From Hyphomicrobiales bacterium (lineage in GTDB: Bacteria > Pseudomonadota > Alphaproteobacteria > Rhizobiales > OSC116), in contig NVUH01000014.1 in assembly GCA_002401855.1 (NCBI GenBank), positions 17,013 to 81,012 of the forward strand: a stretch of 64,000 nt of DNA, given 5' to 3'. The first letter of the stretch is position 1. Every line of letters starts with the position of its first letter. Positions 32,898 through 40,552 of the stretch are shown here, piece after piece. Both the position numbers and the translations under genes were made by a program. The notes below the pieces were generated by a model. It was not told where the DNA came from and searched no databases. It worked only from the letters and a program-made list of their open reading frames with translations.

Positions 32898-33592
32898 ATA
32901 TCCCCCGATCCATAATTGCTGTCACGCATCACACCAACCGCAGCCAGCGCCTCAGGGCTAGGCTGCGGCCTGTCATACCATTCAACAATATATAAAAAAT
33001 CCGCCCGGCTTTCCGTGCAAATCGTCTCAGCCACAGGCACGCAATAATCACCATCACATTGCCAATAATCATACCATTGAGTACCAACAGCCCCGCGCCA
33101 CATCATCACCTGCGCCCCGTTTGATAACAGAGCAATAAACTTAGTCCCATCATTCGGCGCGTCTTTAACCGCATGAACATAGCCAATTTTGTGCTCAACA
33201 ATTTCATGCCGCACAAAAACCTCTGTCCTATCCCCCTCACCCAAATCAACCCCAACCACCACAATCACAGGTGGTTTAACAGACTTAGCAATACAATCAT
33301 CAGGTATAGCCAAATGCCGCCCCAACTTAGAAATAAACACAACCCGCCACCCAACAACCTTTAATTTTCGGTTCAAATGGCTGCATAAATTCCCAATGTC
33401 GCCTTGCGATTTTTTCTCGGCTAACACCTTCCCAAATAGCCTGACCAATAAATCATCAAACCACCAAAAATCACTCAAATCAGTCATAAATATTTCAAGT
33501 AAATCAGCCTGCCTATTAGGCAACTTCACCTCAACATCACCAACCGTAAGCAGGTTGCCCTTCCAGTCCCAAATATATTCGCGCTGGCTCAT
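32894..33592 (-). CDS. Phage protein with OmpR-type winged helix, no receiver domain
   Basis: From ATG 33592 the 232-residue protein has an N-terminal region like the OmpR/PhoB effector domain: a GNLLTVGDVEVKLPNRQADLLEIF strand-helix start and DLLVRLFG, followed by HLNRKLKVVGWRVV. The C-terminal half (HEIVEHKIGYVHAV, FIALLSNGAQVMMW) is not recognised. The next upstream gene codes for a similar winged helix. The two may bind DNA as a pair. Confidence 0.6.
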   Translation of the reverse strand: MSQREYIWDWKGNLLTVGDVEVKLPNRQADLLEIFMTDLSDFWWFDDLLVRLFGKVLAEKKSQGDIGNLCSHLNRKLKVVGWRVVFISKLGRHLAIPDDCIAKSVKPPVIVVVGVDLGEGDRTEVFVRHEIVEHKIGYVHAVKDAPNDGTKFIALLSNGAQVMMWRGAVGTQWYDYWQCDGDYCVPVAETICTESRADFLYIVEWYDRPQPSPEALAAVGVMRDSNYGSGDM

Positions 33593-33891
33593 GTCACCAC
33601 CCCGCAATCAATCCATCTTTGTTGCCCAAGCGCCTTAATTTTCAAACCAACAGCCTCAAAAACCCTATTAATTTTCTTAATGCGGGTAGCAAGCAACCAC
33701 CCATAAGTTGGGTTAAATTCAATCTCAGGGTGCAGCATTTCAAACAAGTCACGCACCGTCACCCGCCCCCCAGCAATCAACAACAAGTTAATAATATCCG
33801 CCTGCTGTGGCTTAAACCGATAAGTCTTGCCGTTGCAAATCAACAACCTGTCGCTATATATCCAGTCAAACATAGGATTAACCGCCATCAT
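33589..33891 (-). CDS. Small OmpR-type winged-helix protein
   Basis: From ATG 33891, behind GGGGGG, the 100-residue protein is little more than a winged helix: RLLICNGKTYRFKPQQADIIN, VTVRDLFEMLHP, LLATRIKKINRVFE and a C-terminal hairpin. It lacks a receiver domain and resembles the N-terminus of the protein encoded just downstream. It overlaps that gene by 4 bases. Confidence 0.6.
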   Translation of the reverse strand: MMAVNPMFDWIYSDRLLICNGKTYRFKPQQADIINLLLIAGGRVTVRDLFEMLHPEIEFNPTYGWLLATRIKKINRVFEAVGLKIKALGQQRWIDCGVVT

Positions 33892-33892
33892 G

Positions 33893-34141
33893 CTATTCCC
33901 CCCATTCCAAACCGTCTTTTTCAACCGATAGAGGATTGCTTACCCCCGCAATAAGCGAATTAAAAACCGCATTCCGTTCAGCCTTCCCTTCACCAGTATC
34001 ACCAAATTCCCACCAGATTACCTTGCGCCCCAAAAGCTCAAACATAATCCGATAAGTATTTTGTCGGTTGCTCTTATAAATCGCCGAAACATCATCCAGC
34101 TTCACCGCCCCTTTTTCGGCGTAATGCACAAATTCACTCAT
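33893..34141 (-). CDS. Small phage early protein
   Basis: From ATG 34141 the 82-residue protein has no clear motif. A short basic stretch (SNRQNTYRIMFELLG) could be helical. It overlaps the CII-like gene by 8 bases. Confidence 0.55.
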   Translation of the reverse strand: MSEFVHYAEKGAVKLDDVSAIYKSNRQNTYRIMFELLGRKVIWWEFGDTGEGKAERNAVFNSLIAGVSNPLSVEKDGLEWGE

Positions 34142-34631
34142 CATTTTCCACCTTTGCAATATAGTCAGCCTTCATGCTCAGCACGTCAGTCGCCAACTTG
34201 GTTAAAGCCTCAATTAATTTATGTTCAATAATTTCATCAGCACTAATCAGCCCGTCATCCTCATGGCTTTCCACCACCCCATCAAACACCACAGAAAACT
34301 CATTCATCATTTTGCTAAGCTGCTTTAACCCTCTATGGCCGCACCCAGTTTTTGGGTCGCGGTAAAGGCTATACCCCTGCAAATTCACTAAATACTCACC
34401 AATAATCGGAAATTCACCCGCCTTTTCTAAATCGGCAATCACATCAAACGGCATATAATGGTCAACATGGTCACCATTGGTGTTGCAATAACGCCCAATA
34501 GTTTGCTTGTTAACGCGCGTCCAACGGGCGGCTTTGCTCATATCACCCAAACGGGCAACCAAGCCCTGCGTCATAAGCTTCATGTCGGTGTAATTACCAC
34601 CGTTTAACAATCTTGCCTTTACAACAACCAT
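34134..34631 (-). CDS. CII-like regulator (phage CP76 type)
   Basis: The protein of about 165 residues has a helix-turn-helix region, LGDMSKAARWTRVNKQTIGRY, then HYMPFDVIADLEKAGEFPIIGEYL, matching the CP76 type of CII regulator found in many prophages. It follows the Cro-like gene after a terminator, as cII follows cro and tR1 in lambda. Starts at 34646 (GTG), 34637 and 34631 are possible; GGATTGG favours 34631. Confidence 0.65.
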   Translation of the reverse strand: MVVVKARLLNGGNYTDMKLMTQGLVARLGDMSKAARWTRVNKQTIGRYCNTNGDHVDHYMPFDVIADLEKAGEFPIIGEYLVNLQGYSLYRDPKTGCGHRGLKQLSKMMNEFSVVFDGVVESHEDDGLISADEIIEHKLIEALTKLATDVLSMKADYIAKVENDE

Positions 34632-34795
34632 TCTCATCCAATCCACTAATGCGCCATTTTAAATATTTGACTCATTGAAACCCGCACTTTTGCGGCGCTA
34701 TATTGCAACTATATTAAAACTCAAATACTTTTTTCATTTCAAAACTGGCGGATATTTTCAAATGCCAAATCAACAAAAAACCAAAATTAATAACC

Positions 34796-34847
34796 CAAAA
34801 ATCGGCAGGCAGATTATTGCAAAAGGGAGTAACAATAACCGCCTGCC
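34796..34847 (-). terminator. Terminator between Cro-like and CII-like genes (tR1-like)
   Basis: GGCAGGC plus about 7 more bases at 34804-34819 pair with 34832-34847 with a single bulge, and the minus strand continues with five T (34800-34796). The position corresponds to lambda tR1. Early transcription must pass it to reach the replication genes. Confidence 0.65.
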
Positions 34848-34903
34848 CGTTTTCGGTGCAGACAAGAGAAGAGAGGGAGTTAAAACCCGCATCCGCACCA
34901 AAA

Positions 34904-35176
34904 CTATAATTCTGTATTTTCGCCCTCCACTACCAGCAAACGACCAGCGTCAAACAGCCTTTGCCGCTCATCCGCCCGTATTTTCTGTTCAGCTTCACGC
35001 AATACAGGGTGAAGCGAATAAATCGGCAAGCCAGTCACCAGCGCAACCCGTTCGAGCCAAGCAAAGGGTATCAGCCCCTTCCACGCGTAAACGGCGTTTT
35101 TAGTAATATTGATTAGCCTTGCTAATCCAGCACCACTGCCTGAGTATTTTATTGCTTGTTTAAATCCGTTATCCAT
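34904..35176 (-). CDS. Cro-like (YdaS-type) repressor
   Basis: The 90-residue protein has a helix-turn-helix of the YdaS/Cro kind: GSGAGLARLINITKNAVYAWKG, then IPFAWLERVALVTG. The gene diverges from the CI-like gene. Its -10 box lies 7 bases before ATG 35176, so the message is probably leaderless. It should act against the CI-like repressor and start lytic expression. Confidence 0.8.
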   Translation of the reverse strand: MDNGFKQAIKYSGSGAGLARLINITKNAVYAWKGLIPFAWLERVALVTGLPIYSLHPVLREAEQKIRADERQRLFDAGRLLVVEGENTEL

Positions 35177-35182
35177 TTTTAA

Positions 35183-35272
35183 TAGGTAACTTTAATTGTA
35201 CTTACTGTCAACTATTTTTAGGGAATTTATTCTGTACAAGCATTTTTTTAAAAATTTTGGTAAGCATTACCC
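35183..35272. promoter_or_regulatory. Left early promoter and operators
   Basis: The leftward promoter is TTGACA (35211-35206), 17 bases, TACCTA (35188-35183). Its -10 overlaps GGTAACTTTA at 35185-35194, which recurs at 37123-37132. A perfect palindrome GGTAA-GCA-TTACC lies at 35259-35271, one base before the CI start, suited to autoregulation. A weak rightward promoter (TTGTAC at 35196) could drive cI. Confidence 0.6.
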
Positions 35273-35959
35273 ATGACATTAGGAAAAAGAATTAAACACC
35301 ACAGAGCCGCCAAGGGCTTAACTCAAAAGCAAGTTGCCGATTATCTAAACTTGACTAAAAACGCGATTACTGCTTGGGAAAAAGATAGATCTGCGCCATC
35401 TGTGGGAAACATGCGACTACTTGTGGAAATACTTGACATTACTGTGGCCGACTTAATGGATGCCAGCGATAGTTTTCCTGAAATCATCAATAACACCACA
35501 CCAACAAAACCAAAAAACCTTAATCATAAACCCAGCAGATTAAGGATACCAATCCGTGGCTATGCCCAAGGCGATTATATAAGCACAGGCAATGCCGTAA
35601 AAAAGCCCATCGGCTTTATAGACCTAGCACCATCTTTCAGTAATATTGTGGATTTATATGCAGTCTACATAACAGGCAATAGCATGTCCCCCGCGCATAA
35701 CCATGGCGACACTCGCCTAGTCTCACCTCATACGCCCTATAAAATCGGCGATACAGTAGTCATCGTAAAAAAGGCCTCCAGCGATGAACCAGAGACCAGC
35801 TATATAAAAATATTTGATAAGATTGAAACCATGAAAAATGGTCAAATGTCACTTACCTTTTCCGATCATGACGAAAACCAAACAGTTATGATTTGCAATC
35901 AAAAAAACCTAGAATTCGTCCATAAAGTTCTAACATATAATGAGCTTTTAGGGCTTTAA
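35273..35959 (+). CDS. CI-like prophage repressor with S24 peptidase domain
   Basis: The 228-residue protein has an XRE-type helix-turn-helix (about 5-60: GLTQKQVADYLNLTKNAITAWE) and a C-terminal LexA/S24 domain with Ser137 in GNSMSP and the likely general-base Lys179 in SYIKI. A standard Ala-Gly or Cys-Gly cleavage site is not evident; the hinge has GYAQGD instead, so RecA-driven self-cleavage is uncertain. It should hold both early promoters off through the GGTAAC-type operators. Confidence 0.9.
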   Translation: MTLGKRIKHHRAAKGLTQKQVADYLNLTKNAITAWEKDRSAPSVGNMRLLVEILDITVADLMDASDSFPEIINNTTPTKPKNLNHKPSRLRIPIRGYAQGDYISTGNAVKKPIGFIDLAPSFSNIVDLYAVYITGNSMSPAHNHGDTRLVSPHTPYKIGDTVVIVKKASSDEPETSYIKIFDKIETMKNGQMSLTFSDHDENQTVMICNQKNLEFVHKVLTYNELLGL

Positions 35960-35960
35960 C

Positions 35961-37013
35961 TTACTCATAAAAAGTAACAGTCTTACGTAGTAAATTTGAA
36001 TATTTATAAATGTCTTCCAGCCTATCAATCGGTTGTCGCACTTCTTCTTTATCTTCATTAACCGTAATGCTTATATATTTTTGCACCGTATTAAATCTCA
36101 ACCTACATATTGGTTTTCGGTTGTTATCATCGAGCAATACACCAAAATAACTTTTTGTATCTCGCGCCGAAACACGCTCCAAATCAACCACCTCAGCCAT
36201 AATAGCCTGCACAATCATAAACCCTTTTAATTCATCCTCAGTGGTTACTATTCCATCCCCGACAACATCGTCAATTTCACTAGCAACAAGCTCCGCCTCC
36301 TGGTCAGGCGTAATAGCCGATTGCAATCTATCATTCAGTTTATCGTTCAAAAACCTTTTCAAGGCCTTTCTAATAATTTGCTCAAATTGCTCTTTTACCT
36401 TTTGAGTTTTCTGTCCTGCATAAACTTGAGATGTTAAAAAATCACAAAATTTAGGGTCTGGGTCAACAAATTGAACCTCAATAATGTCCTTTATTTTATT
36501 CAAATATTTCAAATCACTTGCAGCATTTACGATTGAATCAATATCAAAACTTTCCTTAGTAAGTTTTGCAATTTCACGCGCCACATGATTGTCCAAATTA
36601 TCAAGCTGCAAAGTCAAAAACGGCTCTTCATCCATCTTATTCTTAGCATCTACATCCGAGTAAAATTTATATGTCTTACCGTTAGTTAAAATTGCCACCC
36701 GCGCGGTTGTATTGGTAAAATAACGAAACAATTGCGCAGCATGCTTTAAACTAAGATCATCATTATATGGCTTGCACTCAATGATAATCTGCACAGCACC
36801 ATTCACTAACAATGCATAGTCAACCTTCTCACCTTTCTTAAGGTGGGTGTCGGCGGTATACTCAGGTATCACCTCACCAACATCAAAAACATTATAGCCC
36901 AATACTTGCTGAATAAACGGCAACACAAGTCCCTGCTTGGTGGCATCCTCACTTATAAAATGCGCCGCTTGTTCTTTAGATTTTTTCGCCAATGCCTGCA
37001 ATTTTTCCAACAT
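35961..37013 (-). CDS. HsdR N-terminal-domain nuclease-like protein in the immunity region
   Basis: The 350-residue protein matches the N-terminal nuclease domain of type I restriction subunit R. A PD-(D/E)xK core is visible: Asp65 in EKVDYALL, then Glu79-x-Lys81 in IIIECKP, and QLFRYFTNTTARVAILTNGK after it. The helicase motor of HsdR is missing; the C-terminal half is helical and ends with a beta domain. It converges on cI with one base between them and has its own promoter in the right operator region, so it is probably made in lysogens, like rex genes in lambda. A defence or exclusion role is likely but not shown. Confidence 0.8.
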   Translation of the reverse strand: MLEKLQALAKKSKEQAAHFISEDATKQGLVLPFIQQVLGYNVFDVGEVIPEYTADTHLKKGEKVDYALLVNGAVQIIIECKPYNDDLSLKHAAQLFRYFTNTTARVAILTNGKTYKFYSDVDAKNKMDEEPFLTLQLDNLDNHVAREIAKLTKESFDIDSIVNAASDLKYLNKIKDIIEVQFVDPDPKFCDFLTSQVYAGQKTQKVKEQFEQIIRKALKRFLNDKLNDRLQSAITPDQEAELVASEIDDVVGDGIVTTEDELKGFMIVQAIMAEVVDLERVSARDTKSYFGVLLDDNNRKPICRLRFNTVQKYISITVNEDKEEVRQPIDRLEDIYKYSNLLRKTVTFYE

Positions 37014-37052
37014 ATAACCACCCTCATAAGTAATTGTTAGTTTCTAATCACA

Positions 37053-37183
37053 ACCTTAGCTTTGCAAAAATCACCAGTCAAATCAAGTGATTCTACCAAG
37101 GTAAGTAAAAATGGGTAATGTGGGTAACTTTATTTTCTCTTTTTTTATTGACCTAAAGAACAGTTCAAGTTACCTTTAGTTAA
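37053..37183. promoter_or_regulatory. Right early promoter, nuclease promoter and operators
   Basis: The rightward promoter is TTGACC (37148), 17 bases, TACCTT (37171). A leftward promoter for the nuclease gene is TTGACT (37081-37076), 17 bases, TAAGGT (37058-37053). GGTAA half-sites lie at 37100, 37114 and 37123, and an inverted TTACC at 37170 overlaps the rightward -10, mirroring the left operator region. Confidence 0.6.
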
Positions 37184-37211
37184 AATAAACCCACCAAACG
37201 AGGCAAAACTT

Positions 37212-37475
37212 ATGTCACCCTATCTATCAGATCAAGACGCAATCACCCGCTACAAAGCCATTTACACCCGCCGTAGCTTACAATTCATCAACACAGGCGA
37301 AGGCTCATCACTACAACTAGCCCTACTGGCATACAACAACATCAACATTATAAAACGCGCCAAAAACCCCAAGCGCATCGACATAGCCACATTAAACGGC
37401 CGTCTTTTCATCCGCCTAACCCGCGCCCACACCCGCAACACCCTAACCACCAAATTAAACCGCCAAGCGGCCTAA
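37212..37475 (+). CDS. First rightward early protein, unknown
   Basis: The 87-residue basic protein starts behind GAGG and directly follows the right early promoter. It is helical in character with many Arg (IYTRRSLQ, FIRLTRAHTR). Its place would suit an excisionase or early regulator, but no motif decides this. Confidence 0.55.
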   Translation: MSPYLSDQDAITRYKAIYTRRSLQFINTGEGSSLQLALLAYNNINIIKRAKNPKRIDIATLNGRLFIRLTRAHTRNTLTTKLNRQAA

Positions 37476-37509
37476 CCCAAAAACACACCCACCAACCAAA
37501 GGAAAAAAC

Positions 37510-37767
37510 ATGCAAACCCAAGAAATTAAATTCGGCAATTTAGTAAAAGACACAGTTACAGGCTTCGAAGGCATAGTCACAGCGCTAGCGCAATATGCCA
37601 CGGGCTGTAATCAAGTGCTAGTCCAACCAACAATCGATAAAGACGGTAAGTGGGTGGATCTTCACTGGTTCGATATCGAGCGCATTGAATTAGTCAGCAA
37701 TGGAAAATCAATCAAAACATCCCCCACAGGCGGCGCACGGCACTCAGATAGCCCACCAACCCGCTAA
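37510..37767 (+). CDS. Small phage protein of the common ITGFKG type
   Basis: The 85-residue protein has FGNLVKDTVTGFEGIVTALAQY-like SH3/KOW character and TGCNQVLVQP before WVDLHWFD, a pattern found in many phage early regions. Its function is not known. AAAGGAAAA precedes the start. Confidence 0.65.
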   Translation: MQTQEIKFGNLVKDTVTGFEGIVTALAQYATGCNQVLVQPTIDKDGKWVDLHWFDIERIELVSNGKSIKTSPTGGARHSDSPPTR

Positions 37768-37825
37768 CCCCATACCCCGAAGGGCGCACCCGCCCCCTCA
37801 CCCAACCCAATCAGAAAGCAATATT

Positions 37826-38233
37826 ATGCCCGAATTTGTATATTCAGCCAACGGCGAAACATATCATGTGGAGCTACAATTAGTCGCCAAGGAATTCGTA
37901 AGCCAAGGCTATAACGATGGGCAAATCGTCACAATATTTCGCGCTGAAAAAATCAATTTCAAACATAAAGACGTTTTCCCACATAGCAGTGTCGACAGCA
38001 TGGTTTGTGAAATATCTGAATCAGTCGAATTTCATTTCGAGGGAAATAGTGTCGAAAAATACTTGAAAGATATGGATGGTGACAAAGTCCAACAGCTTGA
38101 ACAACACATATTAAATTGGTTCGATAAAAACATTGCTCAACCAGAATTTTGGAGCGTGGAAAATATCAAGGAATTTGAAATTAAGTTTAACCAGAATGAT
38201 TTATCGCAAGGTATTTACGAGGCATTATCATGA
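37826..38233 (+). CDS. Phage early protein, paralogue of 39444-39869
   Basis: From ATG 37826 the product has 135 residues. Both it and the protein at 39444-39869 begin with an FVYS segment, share a KHKD/RHKDI element, then an acidic helix and an HIxxWxDxNxxQPxF(W/M)xVxNIK end, so they are paralogues. The stop overlaps the TOPRIM gene by 4 bases. Function is unknown. Confidence 0.65.
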   Translation: MPEFVYSANGETYHVELQLVAKEFVSQGYNDGQIVTIFRAEKINFKHKDVFPHSSVDSMVCEISESVEFHFEGNSVEKYLKDMDGDKVQQLEQHILNWFDKNIAQPEFWSVENIKEFEIKFNQNDLSQGIYEALS

Positions 38234-39138
38234 AAATCAAATACGAAAATTTCAATTTCCGCGCCAAAGCAATCGATACAATCGAACGCGCTAATACCAT
38301 CATTGATGAAATGGCCGCAGAAGGTTACACCCTCAGCTTGCGCCAACTATATTATCAATTTGTCTCAAAAGATTGGATAGAAAACACCGAGCGCAGCTAT
38401 AAAAACCTAGGCGAAATAATTTCAAAAGGCCGCTTAAATGGCGATATTTCATGGCATGCAATTGAAGATCGCGGCCGCTCCTGTCGAATTTGGAGCAGTC
38501 AAGAAAGCATACCAGATATAATAGATAAGCTTTGGTATTCAATCATTTTTGATTGGTGGGGCAGACAAGACAATTATGTCGAGGTTTGGGTCGAAAAAGA
38601 TGCCCTAAGCGGTGTTATCAGCCAACCTTGCAATGAATATCGAGTGCCATACATGGCCTGTAAAGGCTATATGTCATCATCCGCCGCATGGGAGGCAGGC
38701 CAACGCTTCAAAACCCAACAAGAAAACGGTAAAAATTGCGTCCTGATCCACCTTGGCGACCATGACCCTTCGGGCATAGATATGACCCGCGATAACGGCG
38801 ATAGACTGTTTCTATTTTCAGAAAACAATGTCGAAGTAAGGCGCATAGCCCTAAATATGTCGCAAATCCGCCAATACAATCCACCCCCAAACCCCGCAAA
38901 ACTTTCCGACAGCCGCTCAAACGAATATGTAAGGCAATACGGCGATTCATCATGGGAGCTAGACGCGCTAGAACCGCGCATAATGGCAAAGCTGATTGAG
39001 GATGAAATCAAATCTCTAATCGATTTCGAAATTTGGGAATCAACCAAGGCCGAAGAAGTAAAAAACGAAGACATCTTAAAAAATCTTTCCAACAATTGGC
39101 CTGACGTACAAGACTTTTTAGCAACATTGGAAAATTAG
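38230..39138 (+). CDS. Spo11/Topo VI-A-like TOPRIM protein (Mini-A type)
   Basis: The 302-residue protein combines an N-terminal winged-helix-like region with LSLRQLYYQFV (candidate catalytic Tyr41/Tyr42) and RLNGDISWHAIEDRGR, and a TOPRIM-like domain with Glu122 in VEKDAL and Asp177/Asp179 in LGDHDPSGID. These are the parts of type IIB topoisomerase A subunits and Spo11. No B subunit (GHKL ATPase) gene is nearby, as described for the Mini-A group of mobile elements. The end, WELDALEP, resembles other phage members. It may cut or nick DNA in replication or recombination; the reaction is not known from sequence. Confidence 0.75.
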   Translation: MKIKYENFNFRAKAIDTIERANTIIDEMAAEGYTLSLRQLYYQFVSKDWIENTERSYKNLGEIISKGRLNGDISWHAIEDRGRSCRIWSSQESIPDIIDKLWYSIIFDWWGRQDNYVEVWVEKDALSGVISQPCNEYRVPYMACKGYMSSSAAWEAGQRFKTQQENGKNCVLIHLGDHDPSGIDMTRDNGDRLFLFSENNVEVRRIALNMSQIRQYNPPPNPAKLSDSRSNEYVRQYGDSSWELDALEPRIMAKLIEDEIKSLIDFEIWESTKAEEVKNEDILKNLSNNWPDVQDFLATLEN

Positions 39139-39141
39139 ACA

Positions 39142-39447
39142 ATGACCGATTTCAGCACCTATACCGACAATCAAATTTGCGCCATGCTCAGCGCCGCGCC
39201 TATTGACAGAAATATTCGAGGTTTCGACCCCCGCCCTCCCAATTACAATTGGGTCAAAGACGATGGTTTCTGTTTCAGAATGCAAAAACAATATAACATG
39301 TTTAGCCTCGCACCAGTAACCCGAACATCCTGCCGATGGGTAATATTTTCATTAAATAAAAACGGCGCGCATTTCATATCCAAAAACACAAACCTAAATC
39401 GCGCCACCCTAGAATGCTTCCTACAAATCCACGAGGCCGAACAATGA
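39142..39447 (+). CDS. Small phage early protein
   Basis: The 101-residue protein begins FSTYTDNQICAMLSAAP and has SRWVIFSLNK-like strands. It follows the TOPRIM gene by 3 bases and overlaps the next gene by 4. I recognise no family. Confidence 0.55.
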   Translation: MTDFSTYTDNQICAMLSAAPIDRNIRGFDPRPPNYNWVKDDGFCFRMQKQYNMFSLAPVTRTSCRWVIFSLNKNGAHFISKNTNLNRATLECFLQIHEAEQ

Positions 39448-39869
39448 CAGATTTTGTATATTCAATCGACCAAATTAACTGGTTCAATTCAGCCACAGCC
39501 GTACACAAAAACCTAACCGATGTGCAGAGTGACCACATTAAAAGAAACGGCCTCATCCTATATAAAGGCGAACATTATAACCCACGCCATAAAGATATTC
39601 TAACCGACAATTTCATGGTGGAGCTAGCCGAATTAATCGACAGCTACGCTAGACGGTTCACAGGCGAACAACCTGAATCCACCATCGGCTACCTCGAAGA
39701 AATAACCGACCAATCCGCCCCAGAATTTAAAAAACATATAGTCGCATGGCTAGATGGCAATGTCGATCAACCCTCATTTATGGGCGTTGATAACATAAAA
39801 ATCATCAACCCAAACCCAATGAGCGAACAAAACGCCATATGGTTTGACAATGAATTGGCAGAAATATAA
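39444..39869 (+). CDS. Phage early protein, paralogue of 37826-38233
   Basis: From ATG 39444 (ATGA overlap) the 141-residue product has the same layout as the protein before the TOPRIM gene: FVYS start, RHKDIL, acidic helix and the WLDGNVDQPSFMGVDNIKI end. The pair brackets the TOPRIM gene. The function is unknown. Confidence 0.65.
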   Translation: MTDFVYSIDQINWFNSATAVHKNLTDVQSDHIKRNGLILYKGEHYNPRHKDILTDNFMVELAELIDSYARRFTGEQPESTIGYLEEITDQSAPEFKKHIVAWLDGNVDQPSFMGVDNIKIINPNPMSEQNAIWFDNELAEI

Positions 39870-40369
39870 TGAAATTCAAATCAAAATACAAAAACCAATG
39901 CACCTGCGGCATGACCCAAATTCTTAATTTTTGCGATAAATGTCAACTTGCCGAGTGGGAGGCCTCACAGAATCTCGCCATAAGAATGCTAGTAAATGCA
40001 TTAACATCCAAGATGAAAGAAAAACTGCTTAATAAAATGCATCACGGCTGTGGCGGTTGGGATAACCCAGAATGGACCATTGACCAAATAAAACAAGCCA
40101 TCATCCATCATGTCGAAAAAGGTGATTTCATAGACGTTGCCAACCTTGCTGCATTTGCGTGGAATCGAGACGAAGGTGACAGCCAAAACTTTAATATTGG
40201 CGATCAAGTGAAAATAACCGACAAACCCAAATCAAAATATGGCACTGTTTTTACCGTCACAGCGTTATTGGATGGTAGCCACCCATATCACATCAGAAGT
40301 CTATCAGGCCTAGTCGGCGGTAGTTTCAAAGGCTCATCTCTAAAACTGCACAAAAAAGCACAACAATAA
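39869..40369 (+). CDS. Zinc-binding, MazG-like and SH3-like composite phage protein
   Basis: The 166-residue protein has an N-terminal Cys cluster (CTCGM, FCDKC), a middle HHGCGGWDNPEWTIDQIKQAI and KGDFIDVANLAAFAWNR segment as in phage MazG-like nucleotide-handling proteins, and a C-terminal KOW/SH3-like part (IGDQVKITDKPKSKYGTVF). The family link is by pattern only. Confidence 0.6.
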   Translation: MKFKSKYKNQCTCGMTQILNFCDKCQLAEWEASQNLAIRMLVNALTSKMKEKLLNKMHHGCGGWDNPEWTIDQIKQAIIHHVEKGDFIDVANLAAFAWNRDEGDSQNFNIGDQVKITDKPKSKYGTVFTVTALLDGSHPYHIRSLSGLVGGSFKGSSLKLHKKAQQ

Positions 40370-40372
40370 CCC

Positions 40373-40552
40373 ATGCCCAAAAAACAGGTCACATTAAATC
40401 GGATAGATAAAAACTTGGCGACAATCGCCGAGGGCATAACTCTACATCCAGATTTAGACCTGTGGCCGTATTTCGATCTATTAGAGGCCGAACGCCAAAA
40501 ACACCTAGATCGCCCCAACAGGCTTAAAGAAGCACTAAATCGCGTCAAATAA
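40373..40552 (+). CDS. 59-residue ORF converging on the integrase
   Basis: A short basic protein (starts MPKKQVTLNRIDKN, ends RLKEALNRVK) is the last rightward early gene. It overlaps the 3' end of the convergent integrase gene by 18 bases. It has the size of an excisionase, but no helix-turn-helix is clear. Confidence 0.5.
   Translation: MPKKQVTLNRIDKNLATIAEGITLHPDLDLWPYFDLLEAERQKHLDRPNRLKEALNRVK

Noticed and set aside
34675..35103. 142-residue plus-strand frame over the Cro-like gene
   Set aside because: It covers the terminator and the antisense of the Cro-like gene; there is no promoter or family pattern for it.
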